DNA of 64,000 bases from Pusillibacter faecalis (lineage in GTDB: Bacteria > Bacillota > Clostridia > Oscillospirales > Oscillospiraceae). The stretch spans positions 1,116,001 to 1,180,000 of the forward strand of contig NZ_AP023420.1 in the NCBI RefSeq assembly GCF_018408705.1, in the 5' to 3' direction. Shown piece by piece: positions 43,995 through 52,570 of the stretch (position 1 is the first letter of the stretch; each line of letters starts with the position of its first letter). The notes beneath the pieces are model-generated. The model ran no database searches. It saw nothing but the letters and a program-made list of their open reading frames with translations, and was not told the DNA's origin. The position numbers were made by a program, and so were the translations under genes.

Positions 43995-44036
43995 GGAGCG
44001 CAGACGGGGCCATGCCCCGTCCGCGCGGCCTGCTCC
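43995..44036 (-). repeat. Stable hairpin between dnaK and dnaJ
   Basis: GACGGGGCATGGCCCCGTC is a tight hairpin, nested inside GCGC/GCGC and GGAGC/GCTCC pairings (43995-44036). No T-tract follows. It probably stabilises or splits the dnaK mRNA, giving more dnaK than dnaJ (inference). Confidence 0.55.
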
Positions 44037-44040
44037 TATT

Positions 44041-45891
44041 TTACTTGTTCTGATCGTCCTCGTCAACAACCTTATAATCTGCGTCGTAATATTGTCCCTG
44101 CTGGGCTCCGCCGTCTCCCTGCGCGCCCATGTCGGGGCCGGCGGCTCCGCCCTGGGGATTCGCCTGCTGATAGAGCTTTTCGCTCACCGCGTAGAACGCC
44201 TGGGTCAGCGCCTCCGTGTCCGCCTTGATGGCGGCGGTGTCAGTGCCCTTTAAAGTCTCTTTCAGCTTATCCAGAGCGGACTGAACCTTGGCCTTTTCAT
44301 CGGCGGGAATCTTGTCGCCCATTTCAGAGAGGGTCTTTTCGCTCTGGTAGACCATCTGGTCAGCCTGGTTGCGAACCTCCACCTCTTCCTTCATTTTCTT
44401 GTCCTGGGCGGCGTACTGCTCTGCCTCCTTCACGGCCTTTTCGATGTCGTCCTTGCTCATGTTGGAGGAGGAGGTGATGGTGATATGCTGCTCCTTGCCG
44501 GTGCCCAGGTCCTTGGCGGAGACGTTCACAATGCCGTTGGCGTCGATATCAAACGTGACTTCAATCTGGGGCACGCCGCGGCGGGCCGGGGCAATGCCGT
44601 CCAGATGGAAGCGGCCCAGAGACTTGTTGGCTGCGGCCATCTCCCGCTCGCCCTGGAGGACGTTCACCTCCACGCTGGTCTGGTTGTCGGCGGCGGTGGA
44701 GAAGATCTGGCTTTTCTTCACGGGGATGGTGGTATTACGCTCAATGAGCTTCGTGCACACGCCGCCCATGGTCTCAATGCCAAGGGAGAGCGGTGTTACG
44801 TCCAGCAGCAGCAGACCCTTCACATCGCCGGTCAGAACGCCTGCCTGGAGGGCAGCGCCCATGGCCACGCATTCATCGGGATTAATGCCCTTGAAGGGGT
44901 CGCTGCCGGTAAAGTTCTTCACGGCCTCCTGCACGGCGGGAATCCGGCTGGACCCGCCCACCAGCAGCACCTTGCTCAGGTCGGAGGGCTTCAGCCCCGC
45001 ATCGGACATGGCCTGACGCACAGGACCCATGGTGGCGTCCACCAGGTGGCTCGTCAGCTCGTTGAACTTGGCCCGGGTGAGGGTCATGTCCAGGTGCTTG
45101 GGGCCGGAGGCGTCTGCTGTGATATAGGGGAGGTTGATGTTGCTGGTGGTGACGCCGGAGAGCTCGATCTTAGCCTTTTCGGCGGCCTCCTTGAGGCGCT
45201 GCATGGCCACCTTGTCGCCGCTGAGGTCCACGCCCTCGGTGCGCTTGAACTCGCTCACGAGATACTTCATCACGCACTCGTCAAAATCGTCGCCGCCCAG
45301 ACGGTTGTTGCCGGCAGTTGCCAGCACCTCAATCACGCCGTCGTCAATCTCCAGGATGGACACATCGAAAGTACCGCCGCCCAGGTCATAGACCATGATC
45401 CTCTGGCTCTGTTCCTTATCCACGCCATAGGCCAGGGCTGCGGCGGTAGGCTCGTTGATGATCCGCTTCACATCCAGGCCGGCGATCTTGCCCGCGTCCT
45501 TGGTGGCCTGGCGCTGGGAGTCGGTGAAATATGCGGGCACGGTGATGACCGCCTCGGTGACCGTACTGCCCAGGTACGCCTCGGCGTCGGCTTTCAGCTT
45601 CTGCAAAATCATGGCGCTGATCTCCTGGGGCGTATAGGCCTTGCCGTCTACTGTAACCTTATGATCGGAGCCCATCTCCCGCTTGATGGAAGAGATGGTA
45701 CGGTCCGGGTTCGTAATGGCCTGACGCTTGGCCACCTGCCCCACCATGCGCTCGCCGGTCTTGGAGAACGCCACCACAGAGGGCGTTGTGCGGTTGCCCT
45801 CGGCGTTGGGAATGACGACGGCCTCGCCGCCCTCCATCACAGCCACGCAGGAGTTGGTTGTACCAAGATCGATACCGATAACTTTAGACAT
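44041..45891 (-). CDS. dnaK: Chaperone DnaK (Hsp70)
   Basis: 616 residues. The nucleotide-binding domain starts [20 protein letters not shown] and contains [21 protein letters not shown] sequence ([20 protein letters not shown]) and [17 protein letters not shown]. The substrate-binding domain has [18 protein letters not shown]; a Gly/Gln-rich C-terminal tail ends in VDEDDQNK. It is the main Hsp70 folding chaperone. ATG 45891 was chosen for the canonical [10 protein letters not shown] start and the AGGAGG site; the longer frame adds 12 residues unlike the family. Confidence 0.97.
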   Translation of the reverse strand: MSKVIGIDLGTTNSCVAVMEGGEAVVIPNAEGNRTTPSVVAFSKTGERMVGQVAKRQAITNPDRTISSIKREMGSDHKVTVDGKAYTPQEISAMILQKLKADAEAYLGSTVTEAVITVPAYFTDSQRQATKDAGKIAGLDVKRIINEPTAAALAYGVDKEQSQRIMVYDLGGGTFDVSILEIDDGVIEVLATAGNNRLGGDDFDECVMKYLVSEFKRTEGVDLSGDKVAMQRLKEAAEKAKIELSGVTTSNINLPYITADASGPKHLDMTLTRAKFNELTSHLVDATMGPVRQAMSDAGLKPSDLSKVLLVGGSSRIPAVQEAVKNFTGSDPFKGINPDECVAMGAALQAGVLTGDVKGLLLLDVTPLSLGIETMGGVCTKLIERNTTIPVKKSQIFSTAADNQTSVEVNVLQGEREMAAANKSLGRFHLDGIAPARRGVPQIEVTFDIDANGIVNVSAKDLGTGKEQHITITSSSNMSKDDIEKAVKEAEQYAAQDKKMKEEVEVRNQADQMVYQSEKTLSEMGDKIPADEKAKVQSALDKLKETLKGTDTAAIKADTEALTQAFYAVSEKLYQQANPQGGAAGPDMGAQGDGGAQQGQYYDADYKVVDEDDQNK

Positions 45892-46045
45892 AAATGAATT
45901 CCTCCTAAATCTATCGAAAAAGTTCATTGACTCATAACAGGTAATCTATTTGCTCGCGGCTCCTATCTTTTCCCACCGAAGCACAGCTCCTGTGCAATCA
46001 ATACCATCGCAATTTCCAATGGGCGACGGAAATACTGGACTCTAC

Positions 46046-46639
46046 TCAGTTGGCAACCTGTACAATCGCGTGCCGGATCACCTTATCGCCCATGCGGAAT
46101 CCCGCCTGAAAGACCTGTGCCACCGTATTTTCCCCAAAGGAGTCGTTTTCCACATGCATAACCGCGTTCATCCACTCCGGGTCAAAAGGCTGACCCTGGG
46201 CCTCAATTTCCTCCACACCCAGCTTCGCCAGTATTTCCTTATACTGCTGGAAAATCATATCCAACCCCTTTTTATGAGGGGAATCCTCTCCGCCGCCCGC
46301 GGCGGAGGCCCGTTCCAGATTGTCATACACCGCCAGGAACTCCTTGATGGTGTCTGCCTTGGCATCTTGATAAATGCCTTCCTTCTCCTTGGTGGTGCGC
46401 TTGCGGTAGTTTTCATACTCTGCAGTCTGGCGGATAAACTGATCCTTGACAGATTCCAGTTGCTTAGCCGCAATCTCCATTTGTTCCACCTGTTCCCGGG
46501 TGAAGGTATACTTTTCTTTTTTCTTCTTAGCCTTCTTCTCCGACTTCTCCTCGGTTTCCGGCTCAGGAGCACTCTTCGTCTCCTGCTCCGGATCAGGCTG
46601 AGAGGTTTCCTCCTGTGGCTGCTTATTCTCTTCGTTCAT
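46046..46639 (-). CDS. grpE: Nucleotide exchange factor GrpE
   Basis: 197 residues. A highly charged Glu/Lys N-terminus (about 1-55), a long coiled-coil helix (about 55-105, with EYENYRKRTTKEKEG), and the beta-rich wing ending GVEEIEAQGQPFDPEWMNAV and VAQVFQAGFRMGDKVIRHAIVQV. It releases ADP from DnaK. It overlaps hrcA's end by 17 nt. Confidence 0.96.
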   Translation of the reverse strand: MNEENKQPQEETSQPDPEQETKSAPEPETEEKSEKKAKKKKEKYTFTREQVEQMEIAAKQLESVKDQFIRQTAEYENYRKRTTKEKEGIYQDAKADTIKEFLAVYDNLERASAAGGGEDSPHKKGLDMIFQQYKEILAKLGVEEIEAQGQPFDPEWMNAVMHVENDSFGENTVAQVFQAGFRMGDKVIRHAIVQVAN

Positions 46640-47672
46640 TTGTATCCTCCTTCGGGGGTAATTCCTGTTTTCCGAACAGCCGTGTCAGCCCCTCAGCAAA
46701 GCCGGTGAGTCGAGCTGCCACAGCGGCATAGTCCATTCTGGTGGGGCCCACCACACCGATCAGCCCCCGCATATCGTCCCCAATATCATAGCTGGCCACC
46801 ACAACGCTGGTGTCTTTCAGTGCGTCACTGACGTTCTCCGGTCCGATCAAAATCTGCATCGGGCCATCCTCCGGCATGGGCAGCTCCTCCTTCCCATCCG
46901 CCAGAAAGCTCATCAGCTCATGCGCCTTATCGGCATCCCGGAATTCTGGGAGCTTTAAAAGTTCCTTGGCACCAGAGGTGATCACCTCCCGGTGTCCCAC
47001 CTCTTCCAGTGTATCTGCTGCATAGGCCACAGTCTGGCTCAGCAGTAAAAACAGCGCTGGCGGAATCTGGTCCGCCACATTCATCAGCCGCCGGTTCATC
47101 TCCTCTGCTGAAGCCGCCACAAAATGACTGTTCAGCAAATTCACCAGCACCGGTATCTGCTCTACATCCACCTTCAGCTGCATCCTAAGCAGCTGGCTGC
47201 GGACCCGGTTATCACTCATCATCGCCACAACAATGCAGCTGTGCTCATCTACAGGCAGCAGTTCAAACCTTTGAACCGTGATGCTCTTGCGGCTGGCGGC
47301 AGCCACATAGGTAGGATAGCTCACCAGGGAGGAGGCCGCACGCCCCGCCTGGGAGATCACCCGGTCCAGCTCCTCCAGCTTGATCTGGAGAGCCTGGTTA
47401 ATTTTTTCCGTCTCGGCCAGGGTCAGCTTCTGCCGTTCCATCAGTTCATTGACATAGAGCCGGTACCCTTTGGGAGAGGGAATTCGCCCGGCAGAAGTAT
47501 GGGGCTGTTCCAGATATCCCATTTCCACCAAATCCGCCAGCTCGTTGCGGACCGTCGCGGAGCTGACACCCATTTCAGCGGCAATTCCCTTGGAACCAAC
47601 CGGCTCGGCAGTGTGGACGTATTCCTCCACCACTACTTTCAAAATCTGTTTTTTTCGCTCTGAAAGCTCCAC
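46623..47672 (-). CDS. hrcA: Heat-inducible transcription repressor HrcA
   Basis: 349 residues. N-terminal winged helix: LSERKKQILKVVVEEYVHTA, GSKGIAAEMGVSSATVRNEL, then the GRIPSPKGYRLYVNEL block. The C-terminal GAF-like domain has the FGKQEL end region. It represses its own operon through CIRCE; GroE activity is known to keep HrcA folded in relatives. It starts with GTG at 47672, with GGAGG 8 nt before. Confidence 0.96.
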   Translation of the reverse strand: MELSERKKQILKVVVEEYVHTAEPVGSKGIAAEMGVSSATVRNELADLVEMGYLEQPHTSAGRIPSPKGYRLYVNELMERQKLTLAETEKINQALQIKLEELDRVISQAGRAASSLVSYPTYVAAASRKSITVQRFELLPVDEHSCIVVAMMSDNRVRSQLLRMQLKVDVEQIPVLVNLLNSHFVAASAEEMNRRLMNVADQIPPALFLLLSQTVAYAADTLEEVGHREVITSGAKELLKLPEFRDADKAHELMSFLADGKEELPMPEDGPMQILIGPENVSDALKDTSVVVASYDIGDDMRGLIGVVGPTRMDYAAVAARLTGFAEGLTRLFGKQELPPKEDTNERRE

Positions 47673-47706
47673 GGTCTCTTCCTCCGCCGGCCCCTGCTGC
47701 TGTAAA

Positions 47707-47733
47707 TTAGCACTCCTTTTCCCTGAGTGCTAA
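47707..47733 (-). promoter_or_regulatory. CIRCE operator (HrcA binding site)
   Basis: TTAGCACTC-N9-GAGTGCTAA, a perfect match to the CIRCE consensus, lies just downstream of the hrcA -10 box, over the predicted transcription start and upstream of the ribosome binding site. Confidence 0.97.
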
Positions 47734-47737
47734 AGTG

Positions 47738-47766
47738 AGTTTAGCACCCCGGGAAACCATTGTCAA
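47738..47766 (-). promoter_or_regulatory. Heat-shock operon promoter
   Basis: On the minus strand TTGACA (47766-47761), 17-nt spacer, TAAACT (47743-47738), directly followed by CIRCE. Confidence 0.85.
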
Positions 47767-47794
47767 TGGATGGATATAAACAAATTGTAAACAA

Positions 47795-47835
47795 AGCAAG
47801 ACGGGATTTTGAATTTTTTAAAATCCCGTCTTGCT
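47795..47835. repeat. Perfect 16-bp inverted repeat upstream of hrcA
   Basis: AGCAAGACGGGATTTT (47795-47810) and its complement (47820-47835) flank a 9-nt AT-rich loop. It lies just upstream of the hrcA promoter. With its T-rich loop it may be a second terminator protecting hrcA from read-through, or a structured element; it serves no gene on the plus strand that I can see. Confidence 0.55.
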
Positions 47836-47852
47836 CACCGATCTTTTCCACG

Positions 47853-47881
47853 AAAAAAGGAGCGCCATAGCGCTCCTTTTT
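47853..47881 (-). terminator. Terminator of folT
   Basis: GGAGCGC/GCGCTCC with loop of 4 nt, As on one side and Ts on the other. On the minus strand it ends in six Ts, 82 nt after the folT stop. Confidence 0.85.
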
Positions 47882-47963
47882 CTATCATGAATATGTGTGC
47901 GGACGCTGCTGGCCGTCTCTCGACGGCGGGGAGACGGCAGTGCCGGCACTTCCTCAAGCGGTC

Positions 47964-48512
47964 TCAGGAAAGCAGGCTCTTCTGCCGCCGCAGCATCAGC
48001 ACTAGGGGCAAGGCAATTGTAGCCATTGCGGCGGCATTCAGCACGCCTACACCTGCACGATATACGAAATCACCAAACACATAAGCAAAGCTATAATAGC
48101 CATAGAGCACACTGTCCAGCCAGTTCACCAACGTATTGCCCACGGTCGTGACCAGCGCTGCGCAGATGCAGGTGGCATAATAGGGTACCCGCCGATCTTC
48201 CAGCCGGTGTCCACTCTTCCACATCCGAATCGCCACCACACCAATTACCGCACCTCGCAGAGCCGGCGGAATCAGGTAAAGAACCGTGGTCGCAGTAACG
48301 CCATATGTCAGCAGCTGCTTAAAAAACTCTCCAATTCCCGCGACCAGAATCGCTTCTACTGGCCCACACAGCAATGCACTCACCACCACCGGCAGTGATC
48401 CGAAGGAAATCCGGACGTTGCCGATCTGAATCGCAACAAATACTGCCAGCGGAACATACAGCGCCGCCAAAATCGCAATGCGGCAAATACTTTTTGTGTT
48501 GAATCTGGACAT
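47964..48512 (-). CDS. folT: Folate ECF transporter S component
   Basis: 182 residues and six hydrophobic helices. The segment NVRISFGSLPVVVSALLCGP followed by GIGEFFKQLLTYGVTATTVLYLIP and LRGAVIGVVAIRMW fits the FolT family, whose members bind folate and use the shared ECF energising module encoded elsewhere. ATG 48512 was chosen because AAGGAGGA lies upstream; the longer frame would translate the leader. The leader fits a tetrahydrofolate riboswitch, which supports the folate assignment. Confidence 0.82.
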   Translation of the reverse strand: MSRFNTKSICRIAILAALYVPLAVFVAIQIGNVRISFGSLPVVVSALLCGPVEAILVAGIGEFFKQLLTYGVTATTVLYLIPPALRGAVIGVVAIRMWKSGHRLEDRRVPYYATCICAALVTTVGNTLVNWLDSVLYGYYSFAYVFGDFVYRAGVGVLNAAAMATIALPLVLMLRRQKSLLS

Positions 48513-48584
48513 AAAAATTCCTCCTTCTGTATTGGCAGCCCGTTTCGGGACGCCGCACAGAGGAGGTCTGACCTCTTCTAATGC

Positions 48585-48690
48585 GGCAGCGGGATTCAGA
48601 ACACATACTGCAGACTTTTTCAGTCTTTTCGTCCAGAAAACAACTCCCCGTCTTTCCGGCACTATTTCACACATGTGCTCTTACTCTGCC
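48585..48690 (-). ncRNA. Candidate tetrahydrofolate (THF) riboswitch in the folT leader
   Basis: On the minus strand, GGCAGAGTA (from 48690) opens and AATCCCGCTGCC (to 48585) closes the element; GGCAG pairs with CTGCC as P1. Inside are AGTGCCGGAAAG, a GGGGAGTTG segment, GGACGAAAAG and GCAGTATGTG. The order GAGUA ... GUGCCGGAA ... GGGxxGUUG ... ACGAA ... GCxGU ... AUCCxGCU agrees with the THF (folT/folE leader) consensus as I remember it. Downstream, an AGAGGT/ACCTC(C)TCT hairpin contains a CCTCCTCT that could otherwise mask the AGGAGGA ribosome binding site, suggesting translational control. Not checked against Rfam. Confidence 0.68.
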
Positions 48691-48701
48691 CTGGTATGAC
48701 C

Positions 48702-48730
48702 ATCATAGCCCCTTTGCTGAAAAATTGCAA
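48702..48730 (-). promoter_or_regulatory. folT promoter
   Basis: On the minus strand TTGCAA (48730-48725), 17-nt spacer, TATGAT (48707-48702). The predicted start near 48695 is a few nt before the riboswitch P1 stem. Confidence 0.7.
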
Positions 48731-48733
48731 GAG

Positions 48734-48771
48734 AAAAGATGCCTCAAATCCAAAAATCTGAGGCATCTTTT
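48734..48771 (-). terminator. Terminator of the rnf operon
   Basis: On the minus strand AAAAGATGCCTCA with its complement TGAGGCATCTTTT, a 12-nt loop, and T-rich 3' end. It lies 11 nt after the rnfB stop. Confidence 0.88.
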
Positions 48772-48781
48772 CTTGTACGCT

Positions 48782-49669
48782 TTATTCGGCAGAAGCAGCA
48801 GCCTTCGCAGCAGCGGCTTTTTCAGCCTGTGCCTTCTTGACCGCCTTATACTTCTCCTTCTCCTCCGCCGTGGCGATGGGAAGGATCGCATCCCGCGGGC
48901 AGACCTTGGTGCACATCTTGCAGCCGATGCACTTATCGTAGTCCACAACCGCCACGCCGTTCACCACATGAATGGCGTCCTTTCTGCACTCCTTCTCGCA
49001 CAGGCCGCAGCCGATGCAGGAACTGGAGCACACGCTCATGGCGGCCTTGCCCTTGTCCAGATTGGCACAGGCCACCCGCACCTTCTTCTCAGAGGCGGGC
49101 GCCAAATCAATCAGGTGCCGGGGACAGGCCTTGATGCAGGCCATACAGGCGGTGCACTTGTCTGGGTCCACTACGGCGGCGCCATTCGGGCCGATGGACA
49201 TGGCACCGAACTGGCAGGCGTTTACGCAAGAGCCAAAGCCCAGGCAGCCGAACTGGCATTCCAAAGGACCGCCAGCCACCTTGGTGGCGGAGATGCAGTC
49301 CTTCACGCCCACATAATCATAGCGCTTCTTGGCGTTGATGCCGCCGTTGCAACGGACAAAGGCCACCTGGCGCTCCCCGGTGGGAGCAGACTGTCCCATG
49401 ATCTCTGCAATCGCAGCGGCGTTCTCCGCGCCGGCGGGGGCGCAGGCGTTCACCGGAGCCTCGCCCGCCAGAATCGCGGCGGCGCAGCCGGCACAGCCAG
49501 GGTAGCCGCAGCCGCCGCAGTTAGCGCCTGCCAGGTGGCTGAGAATGGCCTCTTCCCGGGGGTCTTTTTTCACCTCAAACACCTTGGATGCGACAGCCAG
49601 AACCAGGCCGAACAGCGCGCCCAGAACACCCAGCACAAGAATCGCATATACAATATTCATGACATCCAT
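48782..49669 (-). CDS. rnfB: Rnf complex subunit RnfB
   Basis: 295 residues. An N-terminal membrane helix (about 5-28) is followed by a 4Fe-4S motif CGGCGYPGCAGC (Cys51, 54, 59) and several ferredoxin-type clusters: CTACMACIKACP, CIGCGLCEKECR and CIGCKMCTKVCP, plus CQFGCLGFGSCVNAC. It is the likely entry point of electrons from reduced ferredoxin. The tail (about 270-295) is Ala/Lys-rich. ATG 49669 has AAGGAGGCG upstream. It is last in the operon. Confidence 0.96.
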   Translation of the reverse strand: MDVMNIVYAILVLGVLGALFGLVLAVASKVFEVKKDPREEAILSHLAGANCGGCGYPGCAGCAAAILAGEAPVNACAPAGAENAAAIAEIMGQSAPTGERQVAFVRCNGGINAKKRYDYVGVKDCISATKVAGGPLECQFGCLGFGSCVNACQFGAMSIGPNGAAVVDPDKCTACMACIKACPRHLIDLAPASEKKVRVACANLDKGKAAMSVCSSSCIGCGLCEKECRKDAIHVVNGVAVVDYDKCIGCKMCTKVCPRDAILPIATAEEKEKYKAVKKAQAEKAAAAKAAASAE

Positions 49670-49681
49670 TTCGGCGCCTCC

Positions 49682-50272
49682 TTACCAGACTTTCAGGCCG
49701 GAGAAGCCCATGAATGCCAGGGCCATGAGACCGGCGGTGATCAGAGCGATGGGGAAACCGTCCCAGCACTTGGGGTAGTCGGCAAACACCAGGCGCTCCC
49801 GGATGCTGGCAAACAGCACGATGGCCAGCAGGAAACCCAGGCCGCCGGTGATGCCGTACACCACGGAGGAGATGAAGTTATAGTTGTTCTGCACGTTCAG
49901 CAGCACCACGCCCAGCACCGCGCAGTTGGTGGTGATGAGGGGCAGGTAGATGCCCAGCGCCGTGTACAGGGAGGGCATCGCCTTCTGCAGGAACATCTCA
50001 ATGAACTGCACCAGGGCGGCGATGACCAGGATGAAGGCCACCGTCTGCATGTACTCCAGGTCCAACGGAATCAGCACCAGCGCGTTGACTACATAGCACA
50101 CCGCGGAGGCAAGGCCCATGACGAACGTCACGGCGATGCCCATGCCCACGGCGGTGTCCACCTTCTTGGACACGCCCAGGAACGGACAGCAGCCCAGGAA
50201 CTGGGAGAAGATAAAGTTATTCGCCAGGATGGCGCCCAGCGTAATCGCCAGGAGTTCGTAGATCTGATCCAT
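49682..50272 (-). CDS. rnfA: Rnf complex subunit RnfA
   Basis: 196 residues, six membrane helices, with ILANNFIFSQFLGCCPFLGVS and LITTNCAVLGVVLLNV typical of RnfA/NqrE. With RnfE it forms the membrane core that passes electrons across the membrane through a buried iron-sulfur site formed by the conserved Cys residues. Its start codon shares bases with the rnfE stop. Confidence 0.96.
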   Translation of the reverse strand: MDQIYELLAITLGAILANNFIFSQFLGCCPFLGVSKKVDTAVGMGIAVTFVMGLASAVCYVVNALVLIPLDLEYMQTVAFILVIAALVQFIEMFLQKAMPSLYTALGIYLPLITTNCAVLGVVLLNVQNNYNFISSVVYGITGGLGFLLAIVLFASIRERLVFADYPKCWDGFPIALITAGLMALAFMGFSGLKVW

Positions 50273-50907
50273 TATTTGCTCTCCTCCTTATTCTTCTTGG
50301 GCCGGGACAGCGCCCACTGCATCGCAGCAATCAGGGCCGCCAGCACCAGGAAGCCACCCACCGGCAGCGTCAGCACGCCAATGGGGAACTGCTCGGGCAG
50401 AATCCGGATACCGGCGCCGCCGTTGAGAAGGCCGCCGCCAAAGGTGCCGGTGCCCAGGAACTCCCGGATGATGCACATCACCATCAGCACCACTGTATAG
50501 CCAATGCCCTGGAAGATGCCGTCAAAGAAGGACGCGGCAATGCCGTTCTTATAGGAGAAGGACTCGGCACGGCCCAGGATGATGCAGTTCACCACGATCA
50601 AGGGGATGAACACACCCAGAGACTCCGCCAGAGCGGGCACAAATGCTTGGATCAGCAGATCTACACAGGTCACAAAGCCCGCAATCACCACAATAAACAT
50701 GGCGATACGGATCTTATCCGGCACAATTTTGCGAATTGCGGAAATAATCACGTTGGAGAGCGTCAGAATGACAGTCACTGCCACACCCATGCCCAGACCG
50801 TTAAAAAACGATGTAGTGATGGCCATGGTAGAGCACATACCAAGCACCTGCACCAACACAGGGTTTTGCGTAATCAGGCCCTCCATAAATTGTTTTTTCA
50901 GATTCAT
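50272..50907 (-). CDS. rnfE: Rnf complex subunit RnfE
   Basis: 211 residues, six membrane helices: NPVLVQVLGMCSTMAITTSF at the start and GVFIPLIVVNCIILGRAESF in the middle match RnfE/NqrD. It is the structural homologue of RnfA. The C-terminal KKNKEESK is cytoplasmic. It abuts rnfA. Confidence 0.96.
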   Translation of the reverse strand: MNLKKQFMEGLITQNPVLVQVLGMCSTMAITTSFFNGLGMGVAVTVILTLSNVIISAIRKIVPDKIRIAMFIVVIAGFVTCVDLLIQAFVPALAESLGVFIPLIVVNCIILGRAESFSYKNGIAASFFDGIFQGIGYTVVLMVMCIIREFLGTGTFGGGLLNGGAGIRILPEQFPIGVLTLPVGGFLVLAALIAAMQWALSRPKKNKEESK

Positions 50908-50924
50908 AAGGCACTCCTCCCTTC

Positions 50925-51554
50925 TCAGCCCATGGCACCGGCCACAGCCAGCGCCGCGTTGACGCCGGTGGTGACGCCTCTGGTGGAGACCGTAGCGCCG
51001 GTGATGGCGTCCACATTGCTGCCCACCGCCAAGGTGCCGTCGGCAGCGCTCTTACCCTGGAACTGATCCAGGACGCCCACGCCGGAAGCCGTAGCCTCGT
51101 TGCCCATGACTTTTGTGCCGATGCCGGAGGTCTCGGAGTGAGAAACGATGGACACGCCGGTAACGGCGCCCTCGCCGTCCACGCCGACCATCATCTCAAT
51201 GCTGCCCTGAGATCCGGACGCCACCACCTTAATGGCATAGCCCGCATTCTCGCCGCCCACCAGGACCTCATAGACAGAGTCCAGCGTGGCGCCAGCGCCC
51301 TCTGCGGCGGCGGTCATATCACCAGTGAGCTCCAGAGCATCCGAAAACTCAGTACCCTCGGGGTCAGCCACCACAGCCTTCATAGCCGCAACCGTATTTT
51401 CCCAGTTGATGGCGGCAATTTTCTCCTCGGTGATGGCGTTGACGCCGCCCAGCAGTCCCGCGACTACCACACAGGTGATCAGCAGCGTCACCGTCAGGGT
51501 GATGATGTACTTGGGGTCCATCTGGACCCGTTCCTTTTTCACTTCACTGCTCAT
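50925..51554 (-). CDS. rnfG: Rnf complex subunit RnfG (covalent FMN)
   Basis: 209 residues. One N-terminal membrane helix (about 15-38), then an extracytoplasmic FMN-binding domain. The flavin attachment motif is in VDAITGATVSTRGVT, where the last Thr of GATVST carries phosphoester-bound FMN in relatives. It overlaps rnfD by 4 nt. Confidence 0.95.
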   Translation of the reverse strand: MSSEVKKERVQMDPKYIITLTVTLLITCVVVAGLLGGVNAITEEKIAAINWENTVAAMKAVVADPEGTEFSDALELTGDMTAAAEGAGATLDSVYEVLVGGENAGYAIKVVASGSQGSIEMMVGVDGEGAVTGVSIVSHSETSGIGTKVMGNEATASGVGVLDQFQGKSAADGTLAVGSNVDAITGATVSTRGVTTGVNAALAVAGAMG

Positions 51555-52570
51555 TTCGCGGCTGCCTCCTTCTTGTCGGACTTCACCACGCCGAAGCGGG
51601 TGGGTTTCGTGTACTTGTCAATGAGAGGCACCAGCAGGTTCATCACCATGATGGAATAGCACACACCCTCGTTATAAGAGCCGAAATAGCGGATCAGAAT
51701 TGTGAACAGTCCGCAGCCGATGCCGAAGATCACCTGTCCCTTCTTGGTGACGGGAGAGGTGGTGTAATCCGTGGCCATGAAGATGGCACCCAGGAACAGT
51801 CCCCCGCCAAAGATGCTGTACAGCATCCACTCTACGCCGGTGCCGGAGGTGGGGAACAAGAACGCCAACACCGCGACGGTGGCGATATAAGCCACGGGAG
51901 TCTGCCAGTTGATCACCTTGCGCCACACCAGGTAAATTCCGCCGATCAGCAGCGCCAGGGCGGATACCTCGCCCATGGAGCCGGGGATGTTGCCCACAAA
52001 CATGTCCGTGATGCTATACTTCTCCAGCAGCTCTGCAAATGCGCCGGTCTTCATCATGGCCAGTGGGGTGGCGGTGGTGATGATGTCGGCGTTGGAGCCG
52101 AAGAGTGCCGCCTTGTTCGCCAAGGGGTCCACCCAGGAGGTCATCGTTCCGGCATAGCTGGCCACCAGCACTGCACGGCCCGCCAGGGCGGGGTTCAAGA
52201 AGTTCTTACCGATGCCGCCGAAGAGCTGCTTGACCACAATGATGGCGAAGAAGTCGCCGATCAGGATCATCCAGTAGGGCATCTGCACCGGGCAGACAAA
52301 GGCCAGCAGCATGCCGGTGACAGCACAGCTGAGGTCGCCCACGGACTGGGGCCTTTTCATCAGCTTGCGGTACAGCCACTCCCAGAAGAAGCAGCCAGCC
52401 ACGGATACAGCCGTCAGCGTCAGTGCCCGCAGGCCAAAGCGAATACAGGCGAACAGCAGCGCGGGCAGCATGGCGATGATCACATCCAGCATGATGGAAC
52501 GGGTGGTCTCATGGCCCCGGATGTGGGGGGAGGATGTGGCGATGAGTTTGAGATTCTTGTAATCCGTCAT
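51551..52570 (-). CDS. rnfD: Rnf complex subunit RnfD (covalent FMN)
   Basis: 339 residues with about nine membrane helices. The FMN-attachment region is ADIITTATPLAMMK. GIGKNFLNPALAGRAVLVAS and FATDYTTSPVTKKG-type sequence (FMATDYTTSPVTKKGQVIFG) are family blocks. It takes part in coupling electron flow to Na+ or H+ movement. It overlaps both neighbours by 4 nt. Confidence 0.95.
   Translation of the reverse strand: MTDYKNLKLIATSSPHIRGHETTRSIMLDVIIAMLPALLFACIRFGLRALTLTAVSVAGCFFWEWLYRKLMKRPQSVGDLSCAVTGMLLAFVCPVQMPYWMILIGDFFAIIVVKQLFGGIGKNFLNPALAGRAVLVASYAGTMTSWVDPLANKAALFGSNADIITTATPLAMMKTGAFAELLEKYSITDMFVGNIPGSMGEVSALALLIGGIYLVWRKVINWQTPVAYIATVAVLAFLFPTSGTGVEWMLYSIFGGGLFLGAIFMATDYTTSPVTKKGQVIFGIGCGLFTILIRYFGSYNEGVCYSIMVMNLLVPLIDKYTKPTRFGVVKSDKKEAAAK

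Noticed and set aside
44485..45897. Plus-strand open frame of 470 codons opposite dnaK
   Set aside because: It is the antisense shadow of dnaK; low-complexity His/Gly/Ala-rich product, no ribosome binding site, and dnaK is certain.
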